A stretch of 64,000 nt of DNA from DASYLJ01 sp964432595 (GTDB lineage: Bacteria; Desulfobacterota; Binatia; DP-6): contig CAYSOF010000007.1 in assembly GCA_964432595.1 (NCBI GenBank), positions 62,001 through 126,000 of the forward strand. The letters are read 5' to 3'. The notes below the pieces were generated by a model. That model saw nothing but the letters and a program-made list of their open reading frames with translations. It was not told where the DNA came from and did not search any database. Made by a program: the position numbers and the translations under genes. Every line of letters starts with the position of its first letter. The stretch's first letter is position 1. Positions 27,992 to 35,864 of the stretch are shown one piece after another.

Positions 27992-29377
27992 GTGTCCACG
28001 CGTACCGTCGTCGTCCTGGGGGGAAGCATGGCCGGCCTGTGCGCCGCCCGTGCACTCGCCGATCATGCCGACCGGGTGATCGTCGTCGAACGCGACGCGC
28101 TCCCCGACGGCTGCGCCGACCGCTCCGGCGTGCCGCAGAGCCGACATCCGCACGCCCTCCTCGTCCGTGGCCGGCGCGAGCTCGAGCGCTGGTTTCCCGG
28201 GTTCGACGCACGAATGCTCGCGGGCGGCGCGCTCGAGCTCGACTTCCTGCGCGACTTCGCTTCCTACCGCGCCGACGGCTGGTGGCCACCGATGGACTCC
28301 GGCGTCCGAACGCTGTTCGCGAGCCGCGCGCTGGTCGAGTCCGTCGTGCGCGATCTGCTGCGCGCGAATCCCCGTATCGTATTGCGCGAGCGCACCGACG
28401 CGCTGGGGCTCGTCGCCGATCCGCGTGGCGGCGTCCCGCGCGTCACCGGTGTCCGCGTGGCGTCGCGTGACGGCGGCGCCCCCGAATCGTTGGCCGCGGA
28501 CCTCGTCGTCGATGCGTCGGGGCGCTCGGCCCGAACGCCGGAGTGGCTGCGCGCCCTGGGCGTCACGCCGCCGGACGAGACCATCGTCGACGCGCGCGCG
28601 GCGTACAGCACGCGTTGGTATCAGGCGCCGGCCGTGCGGCCCGCCGACTGGTGGTGGAAGGGCATCTGGATCGATCCGAAGGACCTGCCCCAGGAGCGGG
28701 CCGGCGTCCTGATGCCGGTCGAAGGCGACCGGTGGATCGTCGCCCTCGGCGGGCTCGGCGGCAACCATCCACCCAGCGACGAGGGCGGCTTCGCCGCCGC
28801 CCTGCGCGAGCTGCGCTCGCCGCTGATCGCCGAGGTCGTCGCGCGGGCGACGCCGATTTCGCCCGTCTACGGCAACCGTGAGATGGCGAACCGCTTCCGG
28901 CACTACGATCGCTGGCGCGCGCGCGTCGACGGCTTCGTCGCGCTCGGCGACGCCGCGTGCAAGTTCAACCCGATCCACGGCCAGGGCATGACGAGCGCCG
29001 TCGTGTGCGCCGGCATCCTGCATGCGACGATCGCGCGCGTCGGCCTCGCGTCGCCGGAGCTGCCGCGGGCCTTCTTCCGGGCGCAGGCGCGCTTCCTGCG
29101 CGACCCGTGGATGCTCGCCACGGGAGCCGACTTCCGCGTCCCCGGCACGAGCGGACAGCGCCCGCCCCTGACCGGACTGACGACCCGTTACCTCGACGCG
29201 TTCATGCGCGCACTGACCGACGACGACGTCCTGCGGAAGACGCTCGCGGAGGTCATCCACATGCTGCGGCCGGCGAGCGCACTCTTCAGCCCGGGCATCG
29301 TGGCGCGCGTCGCACGCCACGCGCTTCGCTCCCGCGGGGCGGCGGACGCCGCCCAGTCGTCTCGTCCCGCCGCCTAG
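27992..29377 (+). CDS. FAD-dependent monooxygenase/oxidoreductase
   Basis: 461 aa from GTG 27992, preceded by a strong GAGGAGG at 6 nt. FAD motif VVVLGGSMAGLCAARALADH at the N-terminus, DG motif VDASGRSARTPEWL, and second FAD motif FVALGDAACKFNPIHGQGM. SGVPQSRHPHALLVRGRREL is characteristic of a group of PHBH-fold flavoproteins related to epoxidases and hydroxylases of polyketide and isoprenoid substrates; the substrate is unknown. The stop TAG falls in the left terminal repeat of the element at 29374-29540, so the last residues (AAQSSRPAA) may have been altered by insertion. Confidence 0.87.
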   Translation: MSTRTVVVLGGSMAGLCAARALADHADRVIVVERDALPDGCADRSGVPQSRHPHALLVRGRRELERWFPGFDARMLAGGALELDFLRDFASYRADGWWPPMDSGVRTLFASRALVESVVRDLLRANPRIVLRERTDALGLVADPRGGVPRVTGVRVASRDGGAPESLAADLVVDASGRSARTPEWLRALGVTPPDETIVDARAAYSTRWYQAPAVRPADWWWKGIWIDPKDLPQERAGVLMPVEGDRWIVALGGLGGNHPPSDEGGFAAALRELRSPLIAEVVARATPISPVYGNREMANRFRHYDRWRARVDGFVALGDAACKFNPIHGQGMTSAVVCAGILHATIARVGLASPELPRAFFRAQARFLRDPWMLATGADFRVPGTSGQRPPLTGLTTRYLDAFMRALTDDDVLRKTLAEVIHMLRPASALFSPGIVARVARHALRSRGAADAAQSSRPAA

Positions 29378-29540
29378 TGTCCCGAGCCGGAAGTTCGTTG
29401 CCAAAGATCGGGTGGGATCGCGGTGCCCGGCAAGGCGCGACGACGAGTCATAGTGGAGCCTATGCCGAGGAGGAGCAACGCAGCCGGGCGCCGTGAGACC
29501 GCCCGAGATTTGGTGACGAACTTCCGGCTCGGGACACTAG
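29374..29540. mobile_element. MITE-like element with 32-bp terminal inverted repeats
   Basis: 167 bp between two convergent genes. The ends read CTAGTGTCCCGAGCCGGAAG then TTCGT on each strand: 25 bp perfect, then 2 mismatches, then CCAAA on both, so 30 of 32 bp match. Both ends read TA-GTGTCC, compatible with a TA target duplication as made by IS630/Tc1-type transposases. Inside is a second pair GCCCGGC/GCCGGGC around a CATAG/CTATG hairpin, so a transcript would fold into one long stem. No convincing coding sequence or transposase lies inside. It supplies the stop of the upstream gene and abuts the stop of the downstream one. Confidence 0.72.
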
Positions 29541-30164
29541 CTACACGCGTGACCGCAGGTCGTCGGCCGGCATTGCGTACTCCATGTGCCGCGCCGTCGC
29601 CTCGGCGACCGCCTGCCCGTGCCAGCGGGCGACGAGCGCCAGCGCCATGTCGATCCCGGCGGAGATGCCGGCCGACGTGTACACGCCGCCGTCCTCGACG
29701 ACCCGCAGGTGGTCCTGCACCCGCACCGACGGGAGCGCCGAGCGCATCCAGTCGAGCGATCGCCAGTGCGTCGTGGCGCGACGACCGTCGAGCAGTCCCG
29801 CGGCGCCGAGGAGCATCGATCCCGTACAGACCGAGGCCAACGTGCGCACGGCCGGTGCCCGCTCGGCGAGCCATCGGCGCAGCCGCTCGTCGCCGAAGAG
29901 CCGGCGCGTACCCCAGCCACCTGGCACCACCAGGATGTCGAGCGGCGGGCAGTCCGCGATCGTATGATGCGGGACCAGCTCGAGCCCTCCGGTCGCGAGG
30001 ACGTTTCCAGGATCGAGCGCGATCAGCCGCACGTCGAACGGCGACGGCTCCTCGCGCCGGCGTGCCTCCTCGAGCCGCGTCACGGAGAACACCTCGAAGG
30101 GGCCGCACACGTCGAGCACCTCGACGTCCGGGAACACCAGCAGACCGACCAGCGCGCGCGTCAT
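29541..30164 (-). CDS. DJ-1/PfpI family protein
   Basis: 207 aa from ATG 30164, with AGGAGG 5 nt upstream. Flavodoxin-like amidotransferase fold: ALVGLLVFPDVEVLDVCGPF at the N-terminus, VVPGGWGTRRL, and nucleophile elbow SVCTGSMLLGAAGLLDGRRA with the putative active Cys. Isonitrile-hydratase-like enzymes and many GlxA regulators share this domain. It starts 8 bp after the GlxA-type gene and repeats the same domain without the AraC helix-turn-helix, suggesting duplication. The C-terminus ends against the right end of the MITE-like element. Confidence 0.87.
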   Translation of the reverse strand: MTRALVGLLVFPDVEVLDVCGPFEVFSVTRLEEARRREEPSPFDVRLIALDPGNVLATGGLELVPHHTIADCPPLDILVVPGGWGTRRLFGDERLRRWLAERAPAVRTLASVCTGSMLLGAAGLLDGRRATTHWRSLDWMRSALPSVRVQDHLRVVEDGGVYTSAGISAGIDMALALVARWHGQAVAEATARHMEYAMPADDLRSRV

Positions 30165-30172
30165 GCGCCTCC

Positions 30173-31165
30173 TCAGCTCGCCTGCCGCATGCGGAAGCGG
30201 TGGCGATACGCGGTCGGCGACACGCGCACGGTGCGCAGGAACGCGCGCCGCATCGATTCCGCCGTCCCGAACCCGCACCCGGCCGCCACGCCTTCGACGC
30301 CGTCCGTCGTCTCCTCGAGGCGGCGCCGCGCCGCCTCGACGCGGATGCGCTCCGCGAAGCGGGCCGGCGTCATCCCGACCTCGCGACGGAACACGCGCGC
30401 GAAGTTGCGCGGGCTCATCGCCACGCGGCGCGCCAGCGCCGGCACCGAGAGGTCCGCGTCCGGGTGCTCGGTCATCCACGCCTGCAGGTCCCGCAGCGGC
30501 TCCCGCTCGGCCGCCTGCACCGCGAGCTGTGCGCTGAACTGCGACTGCCCGCCCGGCCGGCGCAGGAACAGCACCAGCTGGCGCGCCACCCGCAGCGCCA
30601 GCTCGCGGCCGTGGTCCTCTTCGACGAGCGCCAGCGCGAGGTCCATTCCGGCGGTGACGCCCGCGGACGTGTAGATCGAGCCGTCGCGGACGAAGATCGG
30701 ATCCGGCTCGACTCGCACCTTCGGATACCGCTGCGCGAGGTCGCCGCAGTTGTTCCAGTGCGTCGTCGCCCGACGGCCGTCGAGCAGGCCCGCCTCGGCG
30801 AGGATGAAGGTGCCGCTGCACACGGAGCCGAAGCGCCGGACGCGCGGCGCCATCCGACGGAGCCACGCGAGCAGCGCCTGGTCGGCCATCGCGGGCACCG
30901 TCCCCGGACCGCCGGCGACGAGCAGCGTGTCGACGCCGCCGCGCACCTGCGCCCACGACCGGTTGGCGCCGAGGGTCAGCCCCGAGCTCACCCGGATCGG
31001 ACCGCGACGGGCCGCGAGCACCTCGATCACGTAGCCGCGCGCCGCCGCCGGCAGGAACCGCGACGCGCAGGCGAACACCTCCAGCGGTCCGACGACGTCG
31101 AGGATCTGCACGTCCGGATAGGCGACCAGAGCGATCCGTCGGGGGCGGGCATCGCGTGACCACAT
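30173..31165 (-). CDS. GlxA-family regulator (DJ-1/PfpI domain plus AraC HTH)
   Basis: 330 aa from ATG 31165. Residues 10-190 are a DJ-1/PfpI domain (ALVAYPDVQILDVVGPLEVF; SVCSGTFILAEAGLLDGRRA). The C-terminal 100 residues hold an AraC domain with two helix-turn-helices (LSVPALARRVAMSPRNFARV and GVEGVAAGCGFGTAESMRRA then FLRTVRVSPTAYR). GlxA-like proteins activate catabolic or stress genes such as carnitine or choline-related ones; the ligand here is unknown. The downstream DJ-1 protein is the obvious target or partner. Confidence 0.9.
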   Translation of the reverse strand: MWSRDARPRRIALVAYPDVQILDVVGPLEVFACASRFLPAAARGYVIEVLAARRGPIRVSSGLTLGANRSWAQVRGGVDTLLVAGGPGTVPAMADQALLAWLRRMAPRVRRFGSVCSGTFILAEAGLLDGRRATTHWNNCGDLAQRYPKVRVEPDPIFVRDGSIYTSAGVTAGMDLALALVEEDHGRELALRVARQLVLFLRRPGGQSQFSAQLAVQAAEREPLRDLQAWMTEHPDADLSVPALARRVAMSPRNFARVFRREVGMTPARFAERIRVEAARRRLEETTDGVEGVAAGCGFGTAESMRRAFLRTVRVSPTAYRHRFRMRQAS

Positions 31166-31249
31166 GCCGCCAGGATCGCAGCGGCACGGAGCGGCTGCAA
31201 GGCCATGGACCCCACGGATCCGGACATCCGCAGCATGCCCTGAAACGAG

Positions 31250-31284
31250 GAACCCCCGGGAGGCGCCTCGCCTCCCGGGGGTTC
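31250..31284 (-). terminator. Strong terminator hairpin after the secreted Thr-rich protein gene
   Basis: Perfect 16-bp stem (31250-31265 with 31269-31284; arm GAACCCCCGGGAGGCG) and a 3-nt loop, about 28 bp past the stop at 31312. The trailing sequence CTCGTTTC has only a short U-run, so termination may be less efficient than the stem suggests. Confidence 0.7.
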
Positions 31285-31311
31285 GTTCGCTCAGGCCGTC
31301 GTTACGCGCGA

Positions 31312-32013
31312 TCAGTCGAGCAGGCTCGACGGCGACACCAGGAACGCCCGGCTCGGCGAGCCGTAGATCGTCGTGGTGGTCGTGCTGGAGGTCGAAGTCG
31401 TCGTCGTGGCGACCGTCGACGTCGTGGTCGTCGGGACCGGGCACACGCCCTGTGACGGCGGCTTCTTCGCCTGGAAGAAGTTCGGCCCCTTGTTCCGCAC
31501 GGACGACCCCGGCGCGAACAGCACGTGGTAGGTGTCTCCGCCGCCGATCGACAGCGCGACGCAACCATCCGTGCCCGGATTCGGCGGGAAGATCGTCACG
31601 GGACCGTTGTTCCCGTTCGCGATCGCCTTGATCGTGAAGGTTCCACCCGGGGACCGCTTGATCTGCGCCCGCTTCACGGCGCTGAACGCACCGCTCGAGT
31701 CCTTGTACTTGAACCCGGTCGTCCCCGAGGCCGACCATCCCGCCGCAGGGAGGGTGAATACCTGGGAGCTGGGGGTGCCGCCGTTCGCGAACACGCTGAG
31801 CGTCGCGCCACCGGTCGTCGGGTTGCCGACGATCGTATTCGGGCTGTTCTTCTCCTTGGCGCTGCCGAGGAACCGGCGCTGATTCGGATGGTCCGGCCGG
31901 TCGCGGAGCGTCAGCACCTTGCCGAGGATCGTCTGGTCGGCGGTGTAGGCGATTCCGCCAACGAGCACGACGGCACTGCTGACGGCTGCTATGAACCTGA
32001 GCGGCTTCTTCAT
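31312..32013 (-). CDS. Secreted protein with Thr/Ser-rich C-terminal tail, unknown function
   Basis: 233 aa. Signal peptide of about 25 residues (KKPLRFIAAVSSAVVLVGG, cleavage near AYTADQ). The middle (30-190) is beta-rich, with GFKYKDSSGAFSAVKRAQIK and TFTIKAIANGNNG, repeating a pattern seen in extracellular proteins of this type of genome. Residues about 195-220 are almost only Thr and Ser, a linker or glycosylatable stalk, before YGSPSRAFLVSPSSLLD. Two Cys (DGCVAL and GVCPVP) may form a disulfide. The start has an AAGGAGG Shine-Dalgarno and its own promoter. No known domain recognised. Confidence 0.8.
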   Translation of the reverse strand: MKKPLRFIAAVSSAVVLVGGIAYTADQTILGKVLTLRDRPDHPNQRRFLGSAKEKNSPNTIVGNPTTGGATLSVFANGGTPSSQVFTLPAAGWSASGTTGFKYKDSSGAFSAVKRAQIKRSPGGTFTIKAIANGNNGPVTIFPPNPGTDGCVALSIGGGDTYHVLFAPGSSVRNKGPNFFQAKKPPSQGVCPVPTTTTSTVATTTTSTSSTTTTTIYGSPSRAFLVSPSSLLD

Positions 32014-32073
32014 CGCGTCCTCCTTCGTCGACGGATCCTACGGTTGCCCGAACGTCTTATGGTCGCGATTGCG

Positions 32074-32101
32074 ATTAATCCCGGATCAACGCCGTTGTCA
32101 A
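32074..32101 (-). promoter_or_regulatory. Promoter of the secreted Thr-rich protein gene
   Basis: Read leftward: perfect TTGACA (32096-32101), 16-bp spacer, ATTAAT (32074-32079). It gives a conventional leader of about 55 nt with an AAGGAGG site before the ATG at 32013. The surrounding 32040-32220 is unusually AT-rich for this window; apart from this promoter I see no gene in it. Confidence 0.55.
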
Positions 32102-32239
32102 GATATTCGGAGGCTAAATTGATCAACTAGCGTAGGGAGAAAAATCAGCAGTGGCCCATACGCTCCATCCAGCCATTCCGTCCATTCGGCGACTATTCGT
32201 GACGCGGCGCTCATTGTTCACGAATGGCTGACGTCGGTG

Positions 32240-32959
32240 TCACCCGAGGTGGCGTCGCAGGAACGCGATCGCGCGTCGCCAGCCGTCGGCCGCGGCCGAC
32301 GGACGGTACGCGTCGGGCCGCGTATCGTTGAAGAAGGCGTGTCCGGCGTCGGGATAGATGACGATCTCGACCGGCCGCCCGGTACCGGCGAGGATGGTTC
32401 GCAACTCCTCGACATCGTTGGTCGGGATCAACGCGTCGTCGGCTCCGAACATCCCCAGGTACGGGCAGCCGAGACGCGGCGCGAGGTCGAGCGGGCTCGC
32501 CGGCTTCGTCGCATCGGTCGCGGCATAACGCAGCATGCCGTACCACGACACGCAGGCCGAGAGGTCCGGCACGGTGCATGCCGCCATCAGCGCGTACTGG
32601 CCACCCATGCAGAAGCCGGTCACGCCGACGGGCCGCCCCCGGACTTCGGGCCGCGCGGCGACGAGCCGAACCGCCGAGGCCAGGTCGTCGAGGACGCGCC
32701 GGTCCGGCAGGGCGCGGAGGACCCGCGTCACCGCCGCCATGTCGGGCAGGTCGGGCGCTCCTTCGCGGCTATAGACGTCGATGGCGAGCGTGAAGAAGCC
32801 CTCGGCCGCGAACCGCCGCGCGACGTCCCGATAGTGCTCGGCGAGCCCGCGCACGTCCGGGATCAACACGAGGCCGGGATGTGGTCCGCCCTGCGGCGGC
32901 GCCGCCGCGTACCCCTTCAACGTGTCGCCGTCGCGCGTCCACGTGACGTCGGTCGTCAT
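32240..32959 (-). CDS. Dienelactone hydrolase family protein
   Basis: 239 aa from ATG 32959. Catalytic triad Cys 117 in GVTGFCMGGQYAL, Asp in FGADDALIPT and His 207 in YPDAGHAFFND, the carboxymethylenebutenolidase arrangement with Cys instead of Ser as nucleophile. The core enzyme opens dienelactone in chlorocatechol degradation, but many homologues act on other esters. The ATG overlaps the stop of the preceding unknown gene (ATGA), and HAD, unknown and DLH form a three-gene operon. Confidence 0.9.
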   Translation of the reverse strand: MTTDVTWTRDGDTLKGYAAAPPQGGPHPGLVLIPDVRGLAEHYRDVARRFAAEGFFTLAIDVYSREGAPDLPDMAAVTRVLRALPDRRVLDDLASAVRLVAARPEVRGRPVGVTGFCMGGQYALMAACTVPDLSACVSWYGMLRYAATDATKPASPLDLAPRLGCPYLGMFGADDALIPTNDVEELRTILAGTGRPVEIVIYPDAGHAFFNDTRPDAYRPSAAADGWRRAIAFLRRHLG

Positions 32960-33879
32960 GGTCGTCCCTCCTCGTCCCAGGCGAGATAGTGCACCCCGGG
33001 CAACGGGGTGCGCGCGTGGTGCTCGAGCGCCGCCTGCGCCGCGTGCACCCGGCGCGGCGCTCCCCAGGCGCGCAACGGATGGGCCCGCGTCCAGACGTCG
33101 ACGTCGCACGTCGCGACGTCGCTCTGCGCGACGTAGGCGTCCCATCCGGCGGGATCGCGATAGACCCACGCCGCGAGCGTCCGCGGATCGCAGCGCGCGA
33201 CCGCGCGCACGCGCCGGGTCGCCGACGTCGCCGCGACGCGCAGCACACCGGCACCGTCGGGCACCACCCGGCTCCGGAACACCTGCGCACGTCCCTCGCA
33301 TCGCACCGTCGTCACCGCCGGCCCGCGGTCGGTGCGCAGCCGCACCGACGTCGCTTCGAGCTCGGGACACCACACCCAGTGGAGCTGTTCGACTCGACGG
33401 GTTCCCCAGAGGTGCTTCGCCACGACCTGCGCGCCCTGCGGCTCGTGCCGGACGCCGCCGCGCGACACCCAGCCGCGCGCACTCGCCCCGTCGGCGAGAT
33501 GCTCCACCCGCGTCGGCGCGGGCAGGCGATGGAGCCACGCCGGCCCCTGCGACGGCATCGCCCCGTCGAAGCCGAGGTCCCAGGCCAACTCGCCGAGGCT
33601 GCCGCGCGCGAATCCCGGGCCGACGACGGCGGCGCCGATGCGTGCGCCGCCGCCCGGCAGCGCCGCGTACGCGGCGATCGGATGGATCGACTTCCGCACG
33701 ACCGGTGCTGCCTCGCCGTCGAACGCCGCCGCCCAGAGGGTCGCACGCGCCGCGCCCGTCACCGGCGCCCACGTCGTGTACCGCAACCACCACGCGCGTC
33801 GCCGCGACGGCTCGACGACGACCAGGAACCAGATCTCGAAGAACCCCGGCTGGCCCCGCCACCGGGCGGCGCCGGTCAC
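32956..33879 (-). CDS. Conserved-looking protein of unknown function (307 aa)
   Basis: GTG start at 33879 overlapping the HAD stop (GTGA) and stop overlapping the DLH start (ATGA). No signal peptide. Trp- and beta-rich sequence: GFFEIWFLVVVEPSRRRAWW at the N-terminus, LGELAWDLGFDG near 105, and KHLWGTRRVEQLHWVWC near 165. The pattern of an N-terminal half on a ligand-like FDG site and a GxRxxxxxWxW centre loosely recalls lipocalin-like AttH/CrtC proteins, but I cannot confirm this. A small-molecule modifying role is suggested by the operon partners. Confidence 0.75.
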   Translation of the reverse strand: MTGAARWRGQPGFFEIWFLVVVEPSRRRAWWLRYTTWAPVTGAARATLWAAAFDGEAAPVVRKSIHPIAAYAALPGGGARIGAAVVGPGFARGSLGELAWDLGFDGAMPSQGPAWLHRLPAPTRVEHLADGASARGWVSRGGVRHEPQGAQVVAKHLWGTRRVEQLHWVWCPELEATSVRLRTDRGPAVTTVRCEGRAQVFRSRVVPDGAGVLRVAATSATRRVRAVARCDPRTLAAWVYRDPAGWDAYVAQSDVATCDVDVWTRAHPLRAWGAPRRVHAAQAALEHHARTPLPGVHYLAWDEEGRP

Positions 33880-34595
33880 GGCGCTCCGTCCACCAGCGTG
33901 CGGGCGAGCGCCGGCACGTCGGCGACGCGCGGACACTCGACGTCGCCCCAGTCGTCGAACGGATCCAGCAGCACGGCGTGCAGGCCGACCGCGCGTGCGC
34001 CGACGACGTCCGCGGCCAACAGATCGCCGACGTGCAGCACCCGCGACGGCGCCACGTCGACGATGCGCAGCGCCGCCTCGAAGATGCCCGGCGCGGGCTT
34101 CTCCACGCCGACGATCGCCGAGTCGACGACGGCGTCGAGCAGCGGGCGCAGCCCGACGTCGGCGAGCCCCTGCTCCACCGTCCCGTCGGAGTTGCTCACG
34201 ACGACGAGCCGCAGGCCCGCAACACGCAGCGCCGCCAGCGCCTCCGGTACGCCGGGCAGCACGCGCGACCAGAGACGTTGCGTCGGCACGGTCGTCTTCA
34301 CGGTGACGACCAGCCGATGCGCGAGCGCGTCGAGGTCGCCCGTCGCGCCGAGCCGCGCGAGGATCGTGCGGACGTAGAACACGAACGTACTGCGCGACTC
34401 GGTCGTCACGCCGTTCTGGATCCATGCCGACAGCGCGGGTCGCGACGCCGCCTCCGCCCGCTCGAACGCGGCCGCGTCGACGGCAAGGCCCTCGCTCGTG
34501 AGAATCCGGCTGACCAGCGCCGAGTCCATCCCGATGAGCGTGTTGCCGGCGTCGAGGAAGATCGCGTCGAGGTCCTGGCGACGGGGAATCGGCAC
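33876..34595 (-). CDS. HAD-superfamily hydrolase
   Basis: 239 aa from GTG 34595. Motif I LDAIFLDAGNTLIG (nucleophile Asp followed by Ala-Gly-Asn-Thr in place of DxDxT), motif II VVVSNSDGT, motif III Lys in GVEKPAPGIFEAAL and motif IV HVGDLLAADVVGA. Phosphatase or phosphonatase-like; substrate unknown. The open frame extends to ATG 34676, but that start would overlap the divergent crotonase start codon and add an Arg/Pro-rich stretch, so GTG 34595 is preferred. First gene of the HAD-unknown-DLH operon. Confidence 0.85.
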   Translation of the reverse strand: MPIPRRQDLDAIFLDAGNTLIGMDSALVSRILTSEGLAVDAAAFERAEAASRPALSAWIQNGVTTESRSTFVFYVRTILARLGATGDLDALAHRLVVTVKTTVPTQRLWSRVLPGVPEALAALRVAGLRLVVVSNSDGTVEQGLADVGLRPLLDAVVDSAIVGVEKPAPGIFEAALRIVDVAPSRVLHVGDLLAADVVGARAVGLHAVLLDPFDDWGDVECPRVADVPALARTLVDGAP

Positions 34596-34674
34596 GGGCC
34601 GTTGCCGTAGCGCACCGGCCGCACGGTTGCCAACGGGGTTGCCAGCGCGGGGAGCCCCGTGCGAGGACGCCGGC

Positions 34675-35466
34675 ATGTCGGACCTGCTCTACGAGGTGCG
34701 CGACGGCGTCGCGACCATCACGCTCCACCGTCCGGATCGCCTGAACGCGATCAGCTTCCCGATGCTCGAGTCGCTCGGGCAGCGGCTGCTCGAGGCGGAC
34801 GCGGACGACGCCGTCCGCGCGATCATCCTGACCGGCGCGGGTCGCGGCTTCTGCAGCGGACTCGACCTGAAGGACGCGGCCGCCGGCAAGGGCATCGGCG
34901 GGGCGCTGTCCGGCGGCGGCGCATCGCACATGGGCACCCGCGAGCTGCCGACCGTCATCCTGCATCAGATCGACACGCCCGTCCTCTGCGCGCTGAACGG
35001 CGCCGCCGCTGGCTACGGCCTCGACCTGGCGCTCGGCTGCGACATGCGCCTCATGAGTGACGGTGCGAAGCTCATCCCCGGCTTCGCGAAGCGCGGCATC
35101 ATCCCGGAGAGCGGCGGCACCTGGTATCTGCCGCGGCTCGTCGGCTGGGCGAAAGCCTGCGAGATCGGCTTCATCGGTGACGACATCGGCCCCGAGCGGG
35201 CGATGTCGCTCGGGCTCGTCAACGCGGTCGTGCCCGCCGCCGATCTCATGGCGGAGACGCGGCGCTGGGCCGACAAGATCGCCGCCAACGCGCCGCTCGG
35301 CGTCCGTGCGATGAAGCGGCTCTATCGCCACGGGCTCGGCGAAGACTTCGAGGCGCACTCGCACCACGTCCTGATGCAGCTGATGCTCCTCTTCCGATCG
35401 CAGGACTTCCAGGAAGGGATGGGCGCCTTCATGGAGAAGCGGCCTGCGCGCTTCACCGGACGATGA
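34675..35466 (+). CDS. Enoyl-CoA hydratase/isomerase family protein
   Basis: 263 aa crotonase-fold protein. N-terminal VATITLHRPDRLNAISFPML, oxyanion segment GAGRGFCSGLDLKDA. The first crotonase Glu is replaced by Asp (GYGLDLALGCD) and the second position is Gly, while an acid appears later in GIIPESGGTWYLPRLVG. That arrangement is common in isomerase-type members such as PaaG-like enzymes, so double-bond isomerisation or another reaction is more likely than hydration. It is divergent from the HAD operon and overlaps the next gene by 4 bp. Confidence 0.88.
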   Translation: MSDLLYEVRDGVATITLHRPDRLNAISFPMLESLGQRLLEADADDAVRAIILTGAGRGFCSGLDLKDAAAGKGIGGALSGGGASHMGTRELPTVILHQIDTPVLCALNGAAAGYGLDLALGCDMRLMSDGAKLIPGFAKRGIIPESGGTWYLPRLVGWAKACEIGFIGDDIGPERAMSLGLVNAVVPAADLMAETRRWADKIAANAPLGVRAMKRLYRHGLGEDFEAHSHHVLMQLMLLFRSQDFQEGMGAFMEKRPARFTGR

Positions 35467-35864
35467 CCGCGGCCGCGCTGCGCGACCGCGAGGACGTGCG
35501 GGACGTCTTGCTGCAATACGCCCGCGGCGTCGACGCGAAGGACCTGCCGCGTGTCGCCGCCTGCTTCACGCCCGACGCCGCCTACCACGGCGCGCTCGGA
35601 CACGGGACGATCGACGAGGCGCTCGCCGCGCTGGACGGCGCCATGCGCCGCTATGCCGCGACGGTGCATCGGATCGCCAGCCAGACGGTGGCCGTGGACG
35701 GCGACCGCGCCCGCAGCGAGGCCGACTGCCTGGCGGAGCACGTGCTCGCCGACGGCGGGCAGCTCACCGTCGCCGTCCGTTACCACGACGACCTCGTTCG
35801 CGCGGCGGACGGCTGGCGCATCGCGCGCCGCGCGGTCACGACGCTCTGGCGGCGCCATGGCTGA
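35463..35864 (+). CDS. NTF2/SnoaL-like small protein
   Basis: 133 aa. Cone-shaped alpha+beta fold: REDVRDVLLQYARGVDAKDL, CFTPDAAYHGALG, then strands TVHRIASQTVAVDGD and RSEADCLAEHV and the C-terminal DGWRIARRAVTTLWRR. SnoaL-like proteins act as small hydroxylases, isomerases or cyclases on polyketide, steroid or terpene intermediates, or have no enzymatic role. Lies between a crotonase and an SDR with overlaps on both sides (4 and 8 bp), so the three probably act on one substrate. Confidence 0.85.
   Translation: MTAAALRDREDVRDVLLQYARGVDAKDLPRVAACFTPDAAYHGALGHGTIDEALAALDGAMRRYAATVHRIASQTVAVDGDRARSEADCLAEHVLADGGQLTVAVRYHDDLVRAADGWRIARRAVTTLWRRHG

Noticed and set aside
33357..33371. Possible second copy of the MITE end (CTCGGGACAC)
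   Set aside because: Only 10 bp match, it lies within a coding region, and no partner repeat is near.
33880..35367. 803-aa leftward frame that joins antisense of the crotonase to the unknown 307-aa gene
   Set aside because: The first two thirds are shadow sequence. Only the part after GTG 33879, which overlaps the HAD stop, has protein-like composition.
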